A stretch of 64,000 nucleotides of DNA from Mycoplasma struthionis. Its GTDB lineage: Bacteria > Bacillota_I > Bacilli_A > Mycoplasmatales > Metamycoplasmataceae. The stretch lies in NCBI RefSeq assembly GCF_003855455.1, contig NZ_CP034044.1:62001-126000 (forward strand), written 5' to 3'. Made by a program: the position numbers and the translations under genes. Of the stretch, positions 22,777 to 34,235 are shown in pieces; position 1 is the first letter of the stretch; each line of letters opens with the position of its first letter. Below the pieces are notes generated by a model. It saw only the letters and a list, made by a program, of their open reading frames with translations. It made no database searches and was not told where the DNA came from.

Positions 22777-22800
22777 AAAAGATCGCGGTTGCGATCTTTT
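22777..22800. terminator. Bidirectional terminator between the membrane protein gene and giant gene A
   Basis: Perfect 10-bp stem AAAAGATCGC / GCGATCTTTT with loop GGTT. A-tract on one side and T-tract on the other let it serve both converging genes; gene A stops at 22804. Confidence 0.85.
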
Positions 22801-22803
22801 ATT

Positions 22804-25800
22804 TTAATTAATCATATTTGTATTAAATTGTCCGTATAAGTATTCTAGTATATCTTGGTTTACCAATCTTTTATCTTTTCTTGTATTTATTGGTGAAAAG
22901 TAAGCTTCGTAAATATTTTTTCATTTTCTTTTTACTTCAGCATTTATATAACCGTAAGAAGAAATATTGTGTTTATTAGTTTCATTCACACTATTTGTAC
23001 CATCACGAATTAATCTTAATGAAGGAACTAATACTCTTAACATTTGTTTAACAATATATGAATAACCATCATAATATCAAACTTCTGCTACTTGATATGC
23101 ACTTGCATCAACGCTATAGTAGTATGGATATCCAGCAGGGTCATATTTAGTTCAATTATTTTCTTTAAATCTATTAGCCCTAACCGGTCCAGCAGCATAG
23201 TAATTTCTTGCTTCGTCATTTCTTCATGCTATATTGTTTTCTGTATTATTATAAATATTTTGTAAATAATTGATAAATCTTGTTTTTTGTGGGTTTTGAA
23301 CATTTTGTGCAAAAACTTTTCTCATATATTCACCATTTCAGTTATAACCGAATGCTTTTCAATCATCTCCGTAATCTTGAATAAATCTTTTCATTTCATA
23401 AGCTAATCTTAAAGAAAATAAAGAATCTCTTTCTTTTGCAAAATTCTTAATTAATGGCAATAACTGAGTTTTTATTCTATCCATAGTATCTTTCATAGTA
23501 TCAGGATATTTATCTAAAGTACTATTTCTTTTAGCTTCAGGATATCAATTATCAAAGTCTGTTCTAAAGTCTCTATAATACTTGTCAAAATCAGAACTAT
23601 TAGGATCGCCTAAGTAGTTAATGTATTTTTGTCTTTCATTTTCTGTAGCAATTTCTCTAAGTTCTATTTTTCTAGTAGCTGCTTCTAGGTCTCTTCTTGC
23701 CTGCAATAGTCTAGAATCTTGTTCTTTGTCCGATAAGTTGCTTAATCTTTTTAGTGTGTTGTATGTTTCTTTTTCTAAACTGAAGAATTCAGGATCGGCA
23801 TCATTTCTATGATTGTATAGTTTATCATATAAAGCATTTCTTGCGTTTACATAACCACCAAATGTTGAAGCTCGATCAAAGTTCGCGTCAAGAATTTCTT
23901 TTTTTCTTCTATCGTATGTGGCTAGAGTTTGTTGTTTGGAAATTATTAAATCGGCTAACTCTTTAGTTTTTAATTTTTGTTTACCATACAATCTATCAGC
24001 GTCTGCTCTATTAGTATTTGCTTTAAAATCATTACTTAATCTTCTAAAATCTCCTTGTGCAAGGTTGTCAATAGGCACAGGTCTCCCATTAGGAAGATGA
24101 TGAGTAGAATCGGTTGCCCCAGGATTTGTGTAACTATTAGCTTCTGAGCTCTTTGGTGCAAATTTTGCTAATTCTTTTTCCAGTCCTGTTTTTTGAACAT
24201 TAATTAATTCTGTATATTTTGCTTCAGCTTTTTTATAGATATCTATAGAAGCTTGCAATTTAGTAGGATCGTTATCTCTCTTAAATTCTTCATATTTATT
24301 ATTTGCCGGAGTTCTTATTTCATTTTCATATGGTAATCTAGAACTATCTAATTCTCTTATTAAATCATAATATTCATCTGCTTTTCTTTTTACATCATTA
24401 TATGTTTTAATTAATGCTTTAATTTGTTTAGCTTTTTTATCAACTGCATCTTTTCTTCTAGTAATTGAATCTTTTTTGCTTTTTAAGGCTTCTAAATTCA
24501 TTGTATTTATATCACCTGTTAAAACACTTTGTAGATCTGCTTTTAAAGCTGAGTAGAATTTATCATCGTTTAAATTTGAGTTAATATAAGCTTCAGTTGA
24601 GGTTTTTAAAGCTTTCACTTCTTTTTTCACTCTATTATATTCGTCAAAAGTGCTTTGATTTGTTGCTGTATCTTGTTTTACAGAGGCTGTTAATGATTTA
24701 ACATTTGCATCGTTAGTTTCTGAAATTAATTTTGCTTTAGCGGCATCTATTTTTTTGCCAAATGCTTGTGTTTCAGAATTTAAACCAGCCGAAGGTTGCA
24801 TTTTAGCTTTTAGAGCTTCAGCTTTTTTAATTTCTTCATTTAAAGCCTTTTTAGAATTTGCTAACTCTATTGCATTATTTAGAAGACTTTGTTTATTTTT
24901 TAGTCCGTTATAATCAAGATTTTGGTTTCTTTTAGCATCATTAATAACAGAATTTAAATTGTCTTTTAATTTTGTATTAATTAATGCTAATTCATTTATT
25001 AAGACTGTTTGATTTCCAGCTAATGTATTAATATCATTTCTAACTTTAGTTAAAAGTTTATTTTCAGCATCTGCAAATGCTTGTTTTAATTTTGCTTCTT
25101 CTGCTACTAAATTATCTATATCATTATTTCCATTAACGTGATTATTAGCATCAATTACACTTTGTAAAGTAGCTAAATCAGTATCTAATTTTTCTGTTTT
25201 TAGATTTGCCTTTATTCTCTTATTATCATTTAATAGATTTTGAATTTTTTCTCTATAGTTTGCTCTAGCATCATTTTCTGCTGAATTAGTTGCAGCTAAT
25301 AATCTATCTCTAATAGCAGTTAATTCAGTTGATGATTTAGAATTTAAATCAGCTACTGAATTTTTTGCACCAGTTAATTCATTTCCTATTTGAGTAGTTT
25401 TTGTTTTACCTTCAACTTTTTTAGCCCTTGCTAAAAGTCTGGTAATTTCGTCTCTTAGATCTCTAACACGATCTCCTTCTTGTTTAGAAGAACCAATAAT
25501 GTCTGAAACTTTTTTAATATTGTCATCTAATTGACTGCTGTTTTGTGATGAAACTGCTGGGTTTTTAGCTGAATTAATTACTCTTTCTATTTCTGCTGTA
25601 TCTATATGATTTGCTTTTAATGAATTTTTTAGTTCGTCCGCTCTTCTTAATAATTCAGTTAATTGTTTTCTTTTAGCATCTAAAATAGCATTTTTTATTC
25701 TATCTCTAGAATCAATTAATTCAGTTATGCTTTTCTTGTCTAAAGCTTCTTCAGATGGTGCTTTTTGTTTTACAACTGTATCTAAAGCAACTTTTTCATT

Positions 25801-28390
25801 ATTCATATTTAAATCATCAAATTTACTGTCTACTTTTTCAACTTCTGCTAATAATTCATTAATTTCACGTTTGTGTTGATCTTTTTCCGCTTTTTCAATT
25901 TCATTTCTTTTGTCTACTAATTGTTTATATTTATCTTTAATTTGATCTGTGCTGTCAGTATCTAAGATATTAGCAGTTGATAAAAATGTATTTAAAGCGT
26001 CTTTATTTTCTTTATGATGATTTTCTGTTTCATTTGAAATCATTGAAGCTATATTTTTAGCGTTTTGCTTTTGAACTTCATAATCATTTTTTCATTCTTG
26101 TTTTTCTTTCGCTAAAACATCTGCTTTTTTAGTTTTAATTTCTTCTAATCTAGTTTTTAAGGCTTCATTAGATAAACCTGAAATATTTTCTTTTTCATTG
26201 ACAAAGGTTTGTAGACCGCTTTGAATTGTTCCTAAATTAGAAACAATTTTTTTATCGTTTTCTAAAGTTTGAATTTTTTCTTTAAATAAAGAAATTTCAT
26301 TATTAATACCTTTTGTTAAAATATCTTTCTCAGCTTCATCTTCTTTTTGTTTCAATGAGTCAGCTAATTCATTCAATTGTGCTGAAGCTAATCCATTTAA
26401 ATTACTTGTTAGATCATATATATTTTTTAATTCTCTTTTTAGATTTTCATCTAATAATTCATTATTTAATAATTCGTTTTCAGCCTTAGTTCTTAATGCT
26501 TTAATTCTTTCTAAAGCTTTTGCTTTTCTACTTGTTTCTAATTTTTCTCTATATTTATTTATAGAAACTCTTAAAGTATCAAAATCATTTTCTAAAGTTT
26601 CAGTAGATTTTGAGCCAATGCCGTTGTTTGCGGCGTCAATAGCTTTTTTAAATTCCGCTGCATCAACTTTTTCTTTTTCACCTTCTGCTTTTAATGCATT
26701 TGCTTCTTTAATTAATTCTTCTAATTCTTTTTTAGCATTGTATTTATCTAATTTAGCTAGAATTTCATCATAAGCTTCTTTTAATTTTCTAGTTTTCTCT
26801 AAAACAGTAGCATCTGGATCACTATCATTAAAAGGATTTTCACTTATTATTTTATTTAATCTAGTTAAGTCGTTAGCTAATTCAGGTATTTTAGAAATAT
26901 CATTTTTTAATCTATTAGCTCTAAAAATTGCTCTCTTTAAATCTTCTTTATGGTTTTCACTAAAGAATGTTTCAATTGACTTCTTAGATTCGTCTAAGAC
27001 ATCTTTTAATGCTTTTGTTGCAACAGCAAAGTCATTTGCATCTATAATATTATTTTTTAAATTCTCTTCTGTACTTTCTATTGCGGCTAATAATCTATTT
27101 CTAGCATCTTGTAATTCATCAATACCTACTATTTCATCAGCATTATTTTTGGCATCCTTTAAAAGTTTGTTTATATCTCTAAGTTGTTTTGAAAGAGCAT
27201 TTTTTTGATTTAATAAAATTGCTTTTTGTATATCACTTATTAATTGAACATTGGCATTTTTTAATTCTTCTGCTGTCGCATCTTCATTATCATTTACTTG
27301 ACGACCTTTATTTATACCTAATGTTAAAATACTTTTAGCTTCGAAATCTACAAGTCTTGGTAAAATACCTTCTGCTCTTAGAATTGTTGCTGTTAAATTA
27401 TCTCTTGCTTCTTTAATTTTGGCTTTATTAATTGCATCTTTTGCTTTTTCAATAGCAAAGTTTATTTCTTCTATTTGGTCTTTTAAATTTGTAATTTCTG
27501 GTTTATTTTCTTTTAATAAAGTGTCAGAATCAGTTTTTTCTGTTGTTAATTCTTCTTTAATTTCTCCATCACTTAAATAATCATCAGTTAATATAACACC
27601 TGCACTTGATGATAATTCAGTTAAACGAGCTCTTAAAGCTTCTCTATCATTTTCATCTACTATTTTTTTGTTTTTTTCAAAAGTTAATGACAAAGTTTTA
27701 ATTATGTCTAAATAATTACCTTTATTAATATCATTTGGCACATTATTTAAAACTTCTACTATTTCTTTTTTAGAAGCTACTAATTCTTCATTATCTCCGA
27801 TTCTTTCTATTAAATTATTTAATTCATTTTTAAGATCAGAGATCGTTTGCCCCCCCCCTGTCGAATGCTATTTGGTTATTTAAAATAAAATCGTTTAGCA
27901 TTTTGGCTAATTTTGGAGTGCTATTGTCAAATAAAGAATTAAAACTATCATATTCTTTTAATAGATTGTTTAAATCTTCTTTTATTTCATTATCTAAATA
28001 TGGATTATCAACTATACTTCTACTATAATCTGTTTCTTTATAAAGCGCTTCTGCTATACTTGATCTAACTGATGTAATTTCATCTGCAAGTTCACGCATA
28101 GCTTTAAAAGATTTAGAATTAGAATGTAAATACTCTTTTTCTTTTGAAGAGTATTTATTTACTAATTCGTTTATATTATGTCTTAGATCTTTATAATCTG
28201 AAAACTCTATAGCATTGTCTATATTTTGATCTTCATTTATTTGTCTAGCTTCTTTTAAAACATCTTTAAATCTTGTAACATTTCTTGATTCTATTAATAT
28301 GTAAGTTAATGTAGTACCAGCAACTGCTACACCAGTTGCAAAAAGCGCTGCCATCTTCTTATTCTTATTTCTTCTTTCTCTTTCGGACAT
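22804..28390 (-). CDS. Giant surface protein gene A, phase-variable (poly-G, OFF as sequenced)
   Basis: From the ATG at 28390 the frame enters a run of nine Gs (27850-27858) and stops at 27830-27832, giving a 186-residue product ending GGANDLWS. With eight (or eleven) Gs the frame would be open to 22804, an 1861-residue protein. The N-terminus has a charged start (MSERERRNKNKKM) and one hydrophobic helix (ALFATGVAVAGTTLTYILI), an uncleaved anchor by appearance, without a lipobox. Residues ~190-1600 are Lys/Glu/Asn-rich helices, coiled-coil-like, in loose repeats of roughly 90 residues with LLxxAxxL patterns. The last ~240 residues are different: rich in Tyr, Trp and Phe (for example DPAGYPYYYSVDASAYQVAEVWYYDGY), likely a folded tip domain. 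No C-terminal membrane helix. Function unknown; a switchable cell-surface fibre is inferred. Confidence 0.85.
27850..27858 (-). repeat. Poly-G(9) tract in gene A
   Basis: Nine consecutive Gs on the minus strand in a gene of very low G+C. As read AGG GGG GGG GCA leads to a stop 8 codons later; AGG GGG GGG CAA (eight Gs) restores the frame QTISDLKNELNNLIERI to the end of the gene. Confidence 0.95.
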
Positions 28391-28440
28391 AAAATTACCT
28401 TTTTTAAAATAAAATAAAATTTCTTATTAGTTTTTATAAA

Positions 28441-28500
28441 TAAATTATAGCAAAAAGCAAAAAAAGTGCTTAATTTAAGAACTTTTTTTGCTTTTTTAGA
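28441..28500 (-). promoter_or_regulatory. Gene A promoter with an AT-rich inverted repeat over the -35 region
   Basis: TGCTATAAT on the minus strand (about 28446-28454) is an extended -10 56 nt from the gene A start. Directly upstream is a long inverted repeat, AAAAAGCAAAAAAAGT / ACTTTTTTTGCTTTTT (about 28454-28496), terminator-like on both strands though no gene ends here. Confidence 0.5.
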
Positions 28501-28641
28501 TTTTTAAAAAAGATATTTATTTTAAGAACGATTTAAAGAAAAATATTAATATTTAAAAATTTATTTTTTTAGAGTTTTATAATTTTAGTGCATAAAAGTA
28601 AAATTGATATGTTAAAAAATTTAAGGAGAATTTTTAAAATA

Positions 28642-30036
28642 ATGAAAAAAAATAAATTTTTAATTAGCTTAGGAATTATGTCAGCTGCTTTAGCTCCTAT
28701 TGCTCCTTTGGCTATTTCATGTGCTAAAAATGATACAAAAAAACAAGAAGGAGCGAAAAGTGAAAGTTCAGCTTTAAATAAAGATGATTTCACTTTAGCT
28801 AAAGAATCATTTGCTAAATTAACAGATGATCAAAAACTACAAGTGTTAAATGAAGCAAATTTAAATCAAGCATTGAGTCAAGATCAATTACATGAACTAA
28901 TTGCTAAATTCAATAAAGATGCTGGTTCATTTGGTGGAATTGTTTGATACATCAAATCTGCAGAATCACTAATTGCAAAAGAAGCTGCTTATAAAAATGG
29001 TATTGAAGCTTACAAAAAATTAATGGAAAATGAAAAAAATAAAAATTTATTTGACTTTAGTGAAGCACGGAACTACAATACAACAAAACACGTAACAAAT
29101 GCAGCAACAGATAAATTTGTACCTGTTGTATTTATGGATATAGATGAAACTGTTTTACAAAATGATTTAACAGAAGCTGGCGCTATGATTAATGGTGGTT
29201 TTAGCAACGCAAATAAAGAAAAAGAAGATTTAATGTCTAGAAGATTTGCTGTACCAGGAGCTGTAGAATTTATTAACTATGTTCAATCACATGGTGGTTT
29301 GGTAATTTATAACTCAGATATGAATCAATCTGAAGCTATGAGAGATGCTGTTAAAGAAAACCTAAAAAGAATAGGTGTAGAATTTATAGCAAATTATCAA
29401 TTCTGAATGAGAGGTACTTTACCATATCAAACTAACATAGATAGCGAAATTACAAAAGAAAAAACAGAAAACATGACTAAAGAACAGTTAAGTGCTTTAG
29501 CTAAAAAATTAGAATTTACTGACTCATTTAGAGATAAACCTTGAGAACCTTGAAAAAACACTTTATCAGCTGAAATAATTGGTAAAAAAGCTCTAAAAAC
29601 TTTAAGAATGAATGGTTTAGATGCTAAAACAGACGGTTGAAATCTTTCAGTAGAAGACAGTGGTTCTGGAAATGCTGTTAAATTAAAAACAATAATGAGA
29701 GTGGGAGATAACTTCGATGACTTCTTTGATGGATATTCAAGAGGTAAAGATAACGATTTAAGAGTTAAATTCTATAAAGATAATGCTTGAATGAAAGATA
29801 TTTTTTCAGTTAATGGTGCAAAAGCACATACTTGAAATTTAAAAACCAATAAATTTGATGAAAATGATTTCCAACAAGCTTACATCATGGTTCCAGGTAA
29901 TGCTGAATATGGTGGATGAAACAGAGAATATGGATACGGAAATGTTCAAAAATTCTATGAAGCAATTAAGAAAATAGTAAGTAATCCAAGATATCAATCA
30001 GGACCTTCAGCAACTGACAACATAGTTAGAAGATAA
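28642..30036 (+). CDS. Acid phosphatase lipoprotein, e(P4)/class C-like (HAD IIIB)
   Basis: 464 residues. Lipoprotein signal MKKNKFLISLGIMSAALAPI with lipobox and Cys27 (AISC), then a Lys/Glu linker. HAD motif I is FMDIDETVLQN with Asp166 and Asp168; motif II is VIYNSDMN; motif IV is RVGDNFDDF at 353-361. This is the e(P4)-type outer-surface phosphomonoesterase, which in other bacteria dephosphorylates nucleotides so that nucleosides can be taken up; in a purine/pyrimidine auxotroph that role fits. The start follows AAGGAG by 13 nt, longer than usual; an upstream in-frame ATG would place the signal peptide internally and is rejected. The only plus-strand gene amid the giant minus-strand genes. 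Confidence 0.87.
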
Positions 30037-30052
30037 TTAAAAATAATATTTT

Positions 30053-30087
30053 AAAAATCAAGTAGCTTTAACTACTTGATTTTTTTG
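30053..30087. terminator. Bidirectional terminator between the phosphatase gene and giant gene B
   Basis: Stem AAAAATCAAGTAG / CTACTTGATTTTT with loop CTTTAA, T-tracts on both strands. The same CAAGTAG/CTACTTG core recurs after gene C at 41634-41653. Confidence 0.85.
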
Positions 30088-30095
30088 TGTTAATT

Positions 30096-33000
30096 TTATT
30101 TATTTTCTTTATCAATTGCTCTGTGTCTTCTTCTTATTTTTTTCTTTGCTAAAACAATAATTCCTAAGAATATTAAAGCTGATGTTATAGACATTAGAAT
30201 AATTCATATTCAGAAGTCTTTTGCTTTTTTAGCTGCGCTTGCTTTTTCATATTTATCTTGAATCACGTATTTTTTAACAAATAGATCTCTTTGAATTTTG
30301 GTATCTAATTTTTAAATTCTTTAAAGAATTCTTTTAATTTAGCATTTGATAAATTATTAATATTTAATTTTGTTAGATTATTTAGATATTCGGCAATAGC
30401 TACATCTTTATCAGAACCACCTAATTCATCTAATATTGTTTTAGGAACATTATTAAATACTTCATGTTCTAAGTTGAATTTTCAGCTAATTGATTCTAAA
30501 TAAGCTTTAGCTTCTTCTAAATTAGCTTTTGATAAAATTTCATTAGAGATTTCAACTTTTTTAGCTTTTGGTAAAGTTAAATTATTTACTTCTTTAATTA
30601 AATCTGAAAAATCATTAATTAATGTTTTTAAGTTTTCATTATTAGCTTTATTTTCAGATATTTTTTTCATTAATAAATCTCTAGATTCTTCAGGAATAAA
30701 TACTGAATCATTAATGAAGTTTTCTAAATCTTTTGCTGAAAGAACGTGTTCTTTAGCTTTTGCTAAACTGTCTTCATCAAATGATGAAAGATTTGAAATT
30801 AATTTATCTTTAACGTCATTTGGAATATTTAAGTTTTCTAAATTAGATTTTGCTTCTTTAATATTATTATCTATAGATTTTGCAAAATTAATTAAAGCTT
30901 TTTGTTTTGCGTTATCTGAATAATTATCAATTAAATTGTTAGCTAATCTTTCTTTATCTTGATCTAGTAAAGCTGTATTTTTAACTTCTTTTATATTATT
31001 AATAATTTGATTTAATAATATTTCACTATTAGCTAATTCAGCTAAACCAGGAGCATTTTGTGGTTTGATTTTGTCTAATAGACGTTCTTTTAAAGGCGCT
31101 GATAAACCACTTTCATTATTAATTAATGCTTTTAATTTATCTCTTACTAATTTAATAGCAGACGCCATTTTAGCATTATTTAATGCTTCAATTAATTTTT
31201 CTTTTTGTGCCTTTAAATCTTTAGCAGGTCTGATTGGTGTTTCTAGTGATGCTTGTTTTGATTCTGCTAAAACAGATTTTAATGTTTTAATTTCTGGAAT
31301 TTCAGCAAAATTACTGTCAAATTCACCATCAGCTAAAAATTCATCTGCTTCTTTAATTACTTTATCTAAACGAACTTTTTCATTTTCTGAATCTAGAAGT
31401 TTTGCAAAGTCTTCTACATCTTTTTCATTATTTGCATTTAATAAAATTGCTTTAAGTTCTAGATTTTTTTCTGGTGAAACTATTGAGTTATTTAAATCTA
31501 CTATTTTATCATCAACTGATGTTACTAAGTTTTCTAATAAATTATTATTTAGTAAATTAGTTGAAATTCTATCATAGAAACGTTTTCTGTTTTCTTCTGG
31601 GATTAATGAATCGCTAATTTTATCTGCAGATCTTTTAATAGATAAAGCATCTGTGTTAACTTGATCAACATCTTGATTAACTGTTTTTGCAACTAATGTT
31701 AAGGCTTTTAGTTGTGTTTTAACATCTTCAGGAACGTTGTCATAGCTTTCTATATTATCAATAGTTGTATTTTGTTTATTAGCTAAAGTTACTAAAGCAT
31801 CTTGTTTATTAGGTAAGTCATAGCTTTCTAACAATGCTTTTTCTAATTTATCTTCAGCTACACCAGTTATATTTTCTAAATTATTAACAAATTTAATTTT
31901 TTCAGAAATTCCACGGATTTTACCATGTTCTTCAATTAGATTTTCTAAAGCAGGAGAGTTTGTATCATTTATCTTTTCTTTTAATGCTTCTGTAACGGTT
32001 TCATCAAAATTGTGGCTCGCTATTTCTTCATTGTATTTTGTTCTTACATATTCAGTAACAGCTTCTCTTTCAACACCTGCAAATGCTTTTGTTAATTTGT
32101 CTTTAGCTGCTTTTAAAGCTTCTATTGAAGCAACTGGTTCTGTGGCAGTTAGAGCCATTGCAGCTTCTAATTCTTTTGTAAAGCAGCTTTTGCTTCAGGT
32201 GCAGCATTAGCATAAACAATAGGTTCATCTTGAGGATAAGCTTTTACTAAAGCAATTAATTCATTTAATAGAACTCTTTCATTTTCTGCATCTATTTTCT
32301 TAGATAAAGCTTCTGCTTGTTCGTGGTTGTCTAATGCTAAAGCTTCTTCTTTTAATGCATTTTTCTTTTCTTCATTTACTAAAGAAACTCAAGCTTTTTG
32401 ATATTGTGCTTCAATATCTTTTACTAAATTAGATAATTCTGTGTTTTTAGCTTCATCTACACTTAGTTTAGCAGCTAATCTAGGTTTTTTATCATCAGGA
32501 ATAGTTGAAGTTGCAATTTGATCAGCTACTGCTTTTACTTTTTCAATTTGTTGAGAAACCTTATTATTTAAATTATTAATATCATTTTCATCATTAATAA
32601 TTTTCTTTAATTCATTTGCTATAGGTTCTGGTATAGTTGAATATCTTTTTACTTTTTCATTTAATTGATTTTTAGCTCTAGCAAGATCTAAAATTCTTTG
32701 TTGTTCGGTTGTATTGCCATAAGCCTCAATTAATTGTTTTTTAAAGTCTTCAACTTGAGCAGGATCTAAATGTCTGAATTTATCTAATTCATTAATATTA
32801 TTAAATACTTCGTCTTTTTTAGCTATATCTTGAACTAATTTGTCTAAATTATTTTCAGCAATTGTTGTAATTTTTGATTTTAATAAAGCATTTTGTTCAG
32901 GAGATAGTTTTTGATTTTGATCAATTTCTGATTCTATTTTTGCATGTAGATGTTTTATTGTAGCTTCAGGTTTAACATTAGTATATTTATCATTTAAATC

Positions 33001-34235
33001 ATTAAATGATCTCAATAAATCAGCAGCTGAAGGTAAAGGTGTCTTTTTAATCTTTTCTTTAGCAACTGCTAATTCAGCTAAAAGTTGATCTTTAGCCTCT
33101 TGTGGAGCATATTTATATCCATTTGGATTAGTTTGAATATAACTTTCAACTTCTTTTATTAATTGATCTAATAATACTTTTTGTTTTTCTGATTCTAATT
33201 TTGTTTCTACATTAGTTATGTCAGCAAAATCACTTAAATTAAATAATTCCTTTTTCAAGTTTTCTTTAACATCTACTGGAATTTTAGCATCTTTTATTTT
33301 ATCTAATAAGTCATTTACTTTAGGTATATGAGCAGTTAATGCATCATTTTGCGCTTTATCTTCTCCTATTTTATCTAAGAATAATTGTTGACTTGATGGA
33401 TCTATTTTAGAAGCTAAAATTGCTTCTGCAGCTTTTTTAGCTGCTTCAGTTTGCTCTTTATAAGCTTCTAAGTTTGCTATAGTGTCTTTATCAGAAATGT
33501 TTGCTGTGAAGTTTTGAATTGCTGTAGTTGGAACTCTTAGACCATTTAACTCACTTAAATTATTAATTGCCTCATCTTTTGCTTTAGCTAAATTAACTAT
33601 TTCAGTTTGTTTATCGTCATTGCCAAATGCATTAACTAAACCAGTAATTGCTTCATTTACTTTATTTGTATTTAAATGTTGTAAACCTTTTAATTCTTTA
33701 GCTTTTTCTACAATTTTTTGATTTTCTTTTTGTTTTTGTAATAAATCTTCTAAGTTAGGAGCAGAAGCTTCTGTGACTTGGTTTTTAAGAGCATTTTGAT
33801 CTTGTGAACTTAAATCACTATATGCTTCAATTTCTTTGTTTATTTTTTCTCTTAAAGAGTTTGTTACATAGTCACGTTTGATTTTATTATATGCTTCTTT
33901 TAAATTTGAAATTTTTTGAGCTATTTCTTCTTTTGAAGGTAAATTATTTGGGTTACTTGTATCTGCTTTTGCTTTTGCTATTAAATTATCTAAAGTAGTT
34001 TTATCTAATTCATTTGCATTTCCTAAAACAGTAGGGTTAGCTTTTTTATAATCTTCAATTTCTTTAATTAATTCATCTAATAAAGCTTTTTCATTATCTT
34101 TATCCAATTGAGTTCTATAATTTTCAACTTCTTCTTTAGTGTTTAAAGACTCAATTTGTGTTTGATATTGTGCTTTAGTTAATTTAGGTCAGTTAGAATT
34201 ATTTAAATCTTTTAATAATTTATTTTTTGCTTTTG
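30096..34235 (-). repeat. 3' block of gene B duplicated in gene C
   Basis: Near-identical to 41670-45810, including tracts well over 100 nt without visible differences (for example 33350-33540 against 44935-45125). Patches such as 31640-31900 are more diverged. Same orientation, offset about 11.6 kb. Confidence 0.9.

Noticed and set aside
28588-28641. Upstream ATG as start of the acid phosphatase
   Set aside because: It would add 18 residues before a typical lipoprotein signal peptide and bury the AAGGAG site.
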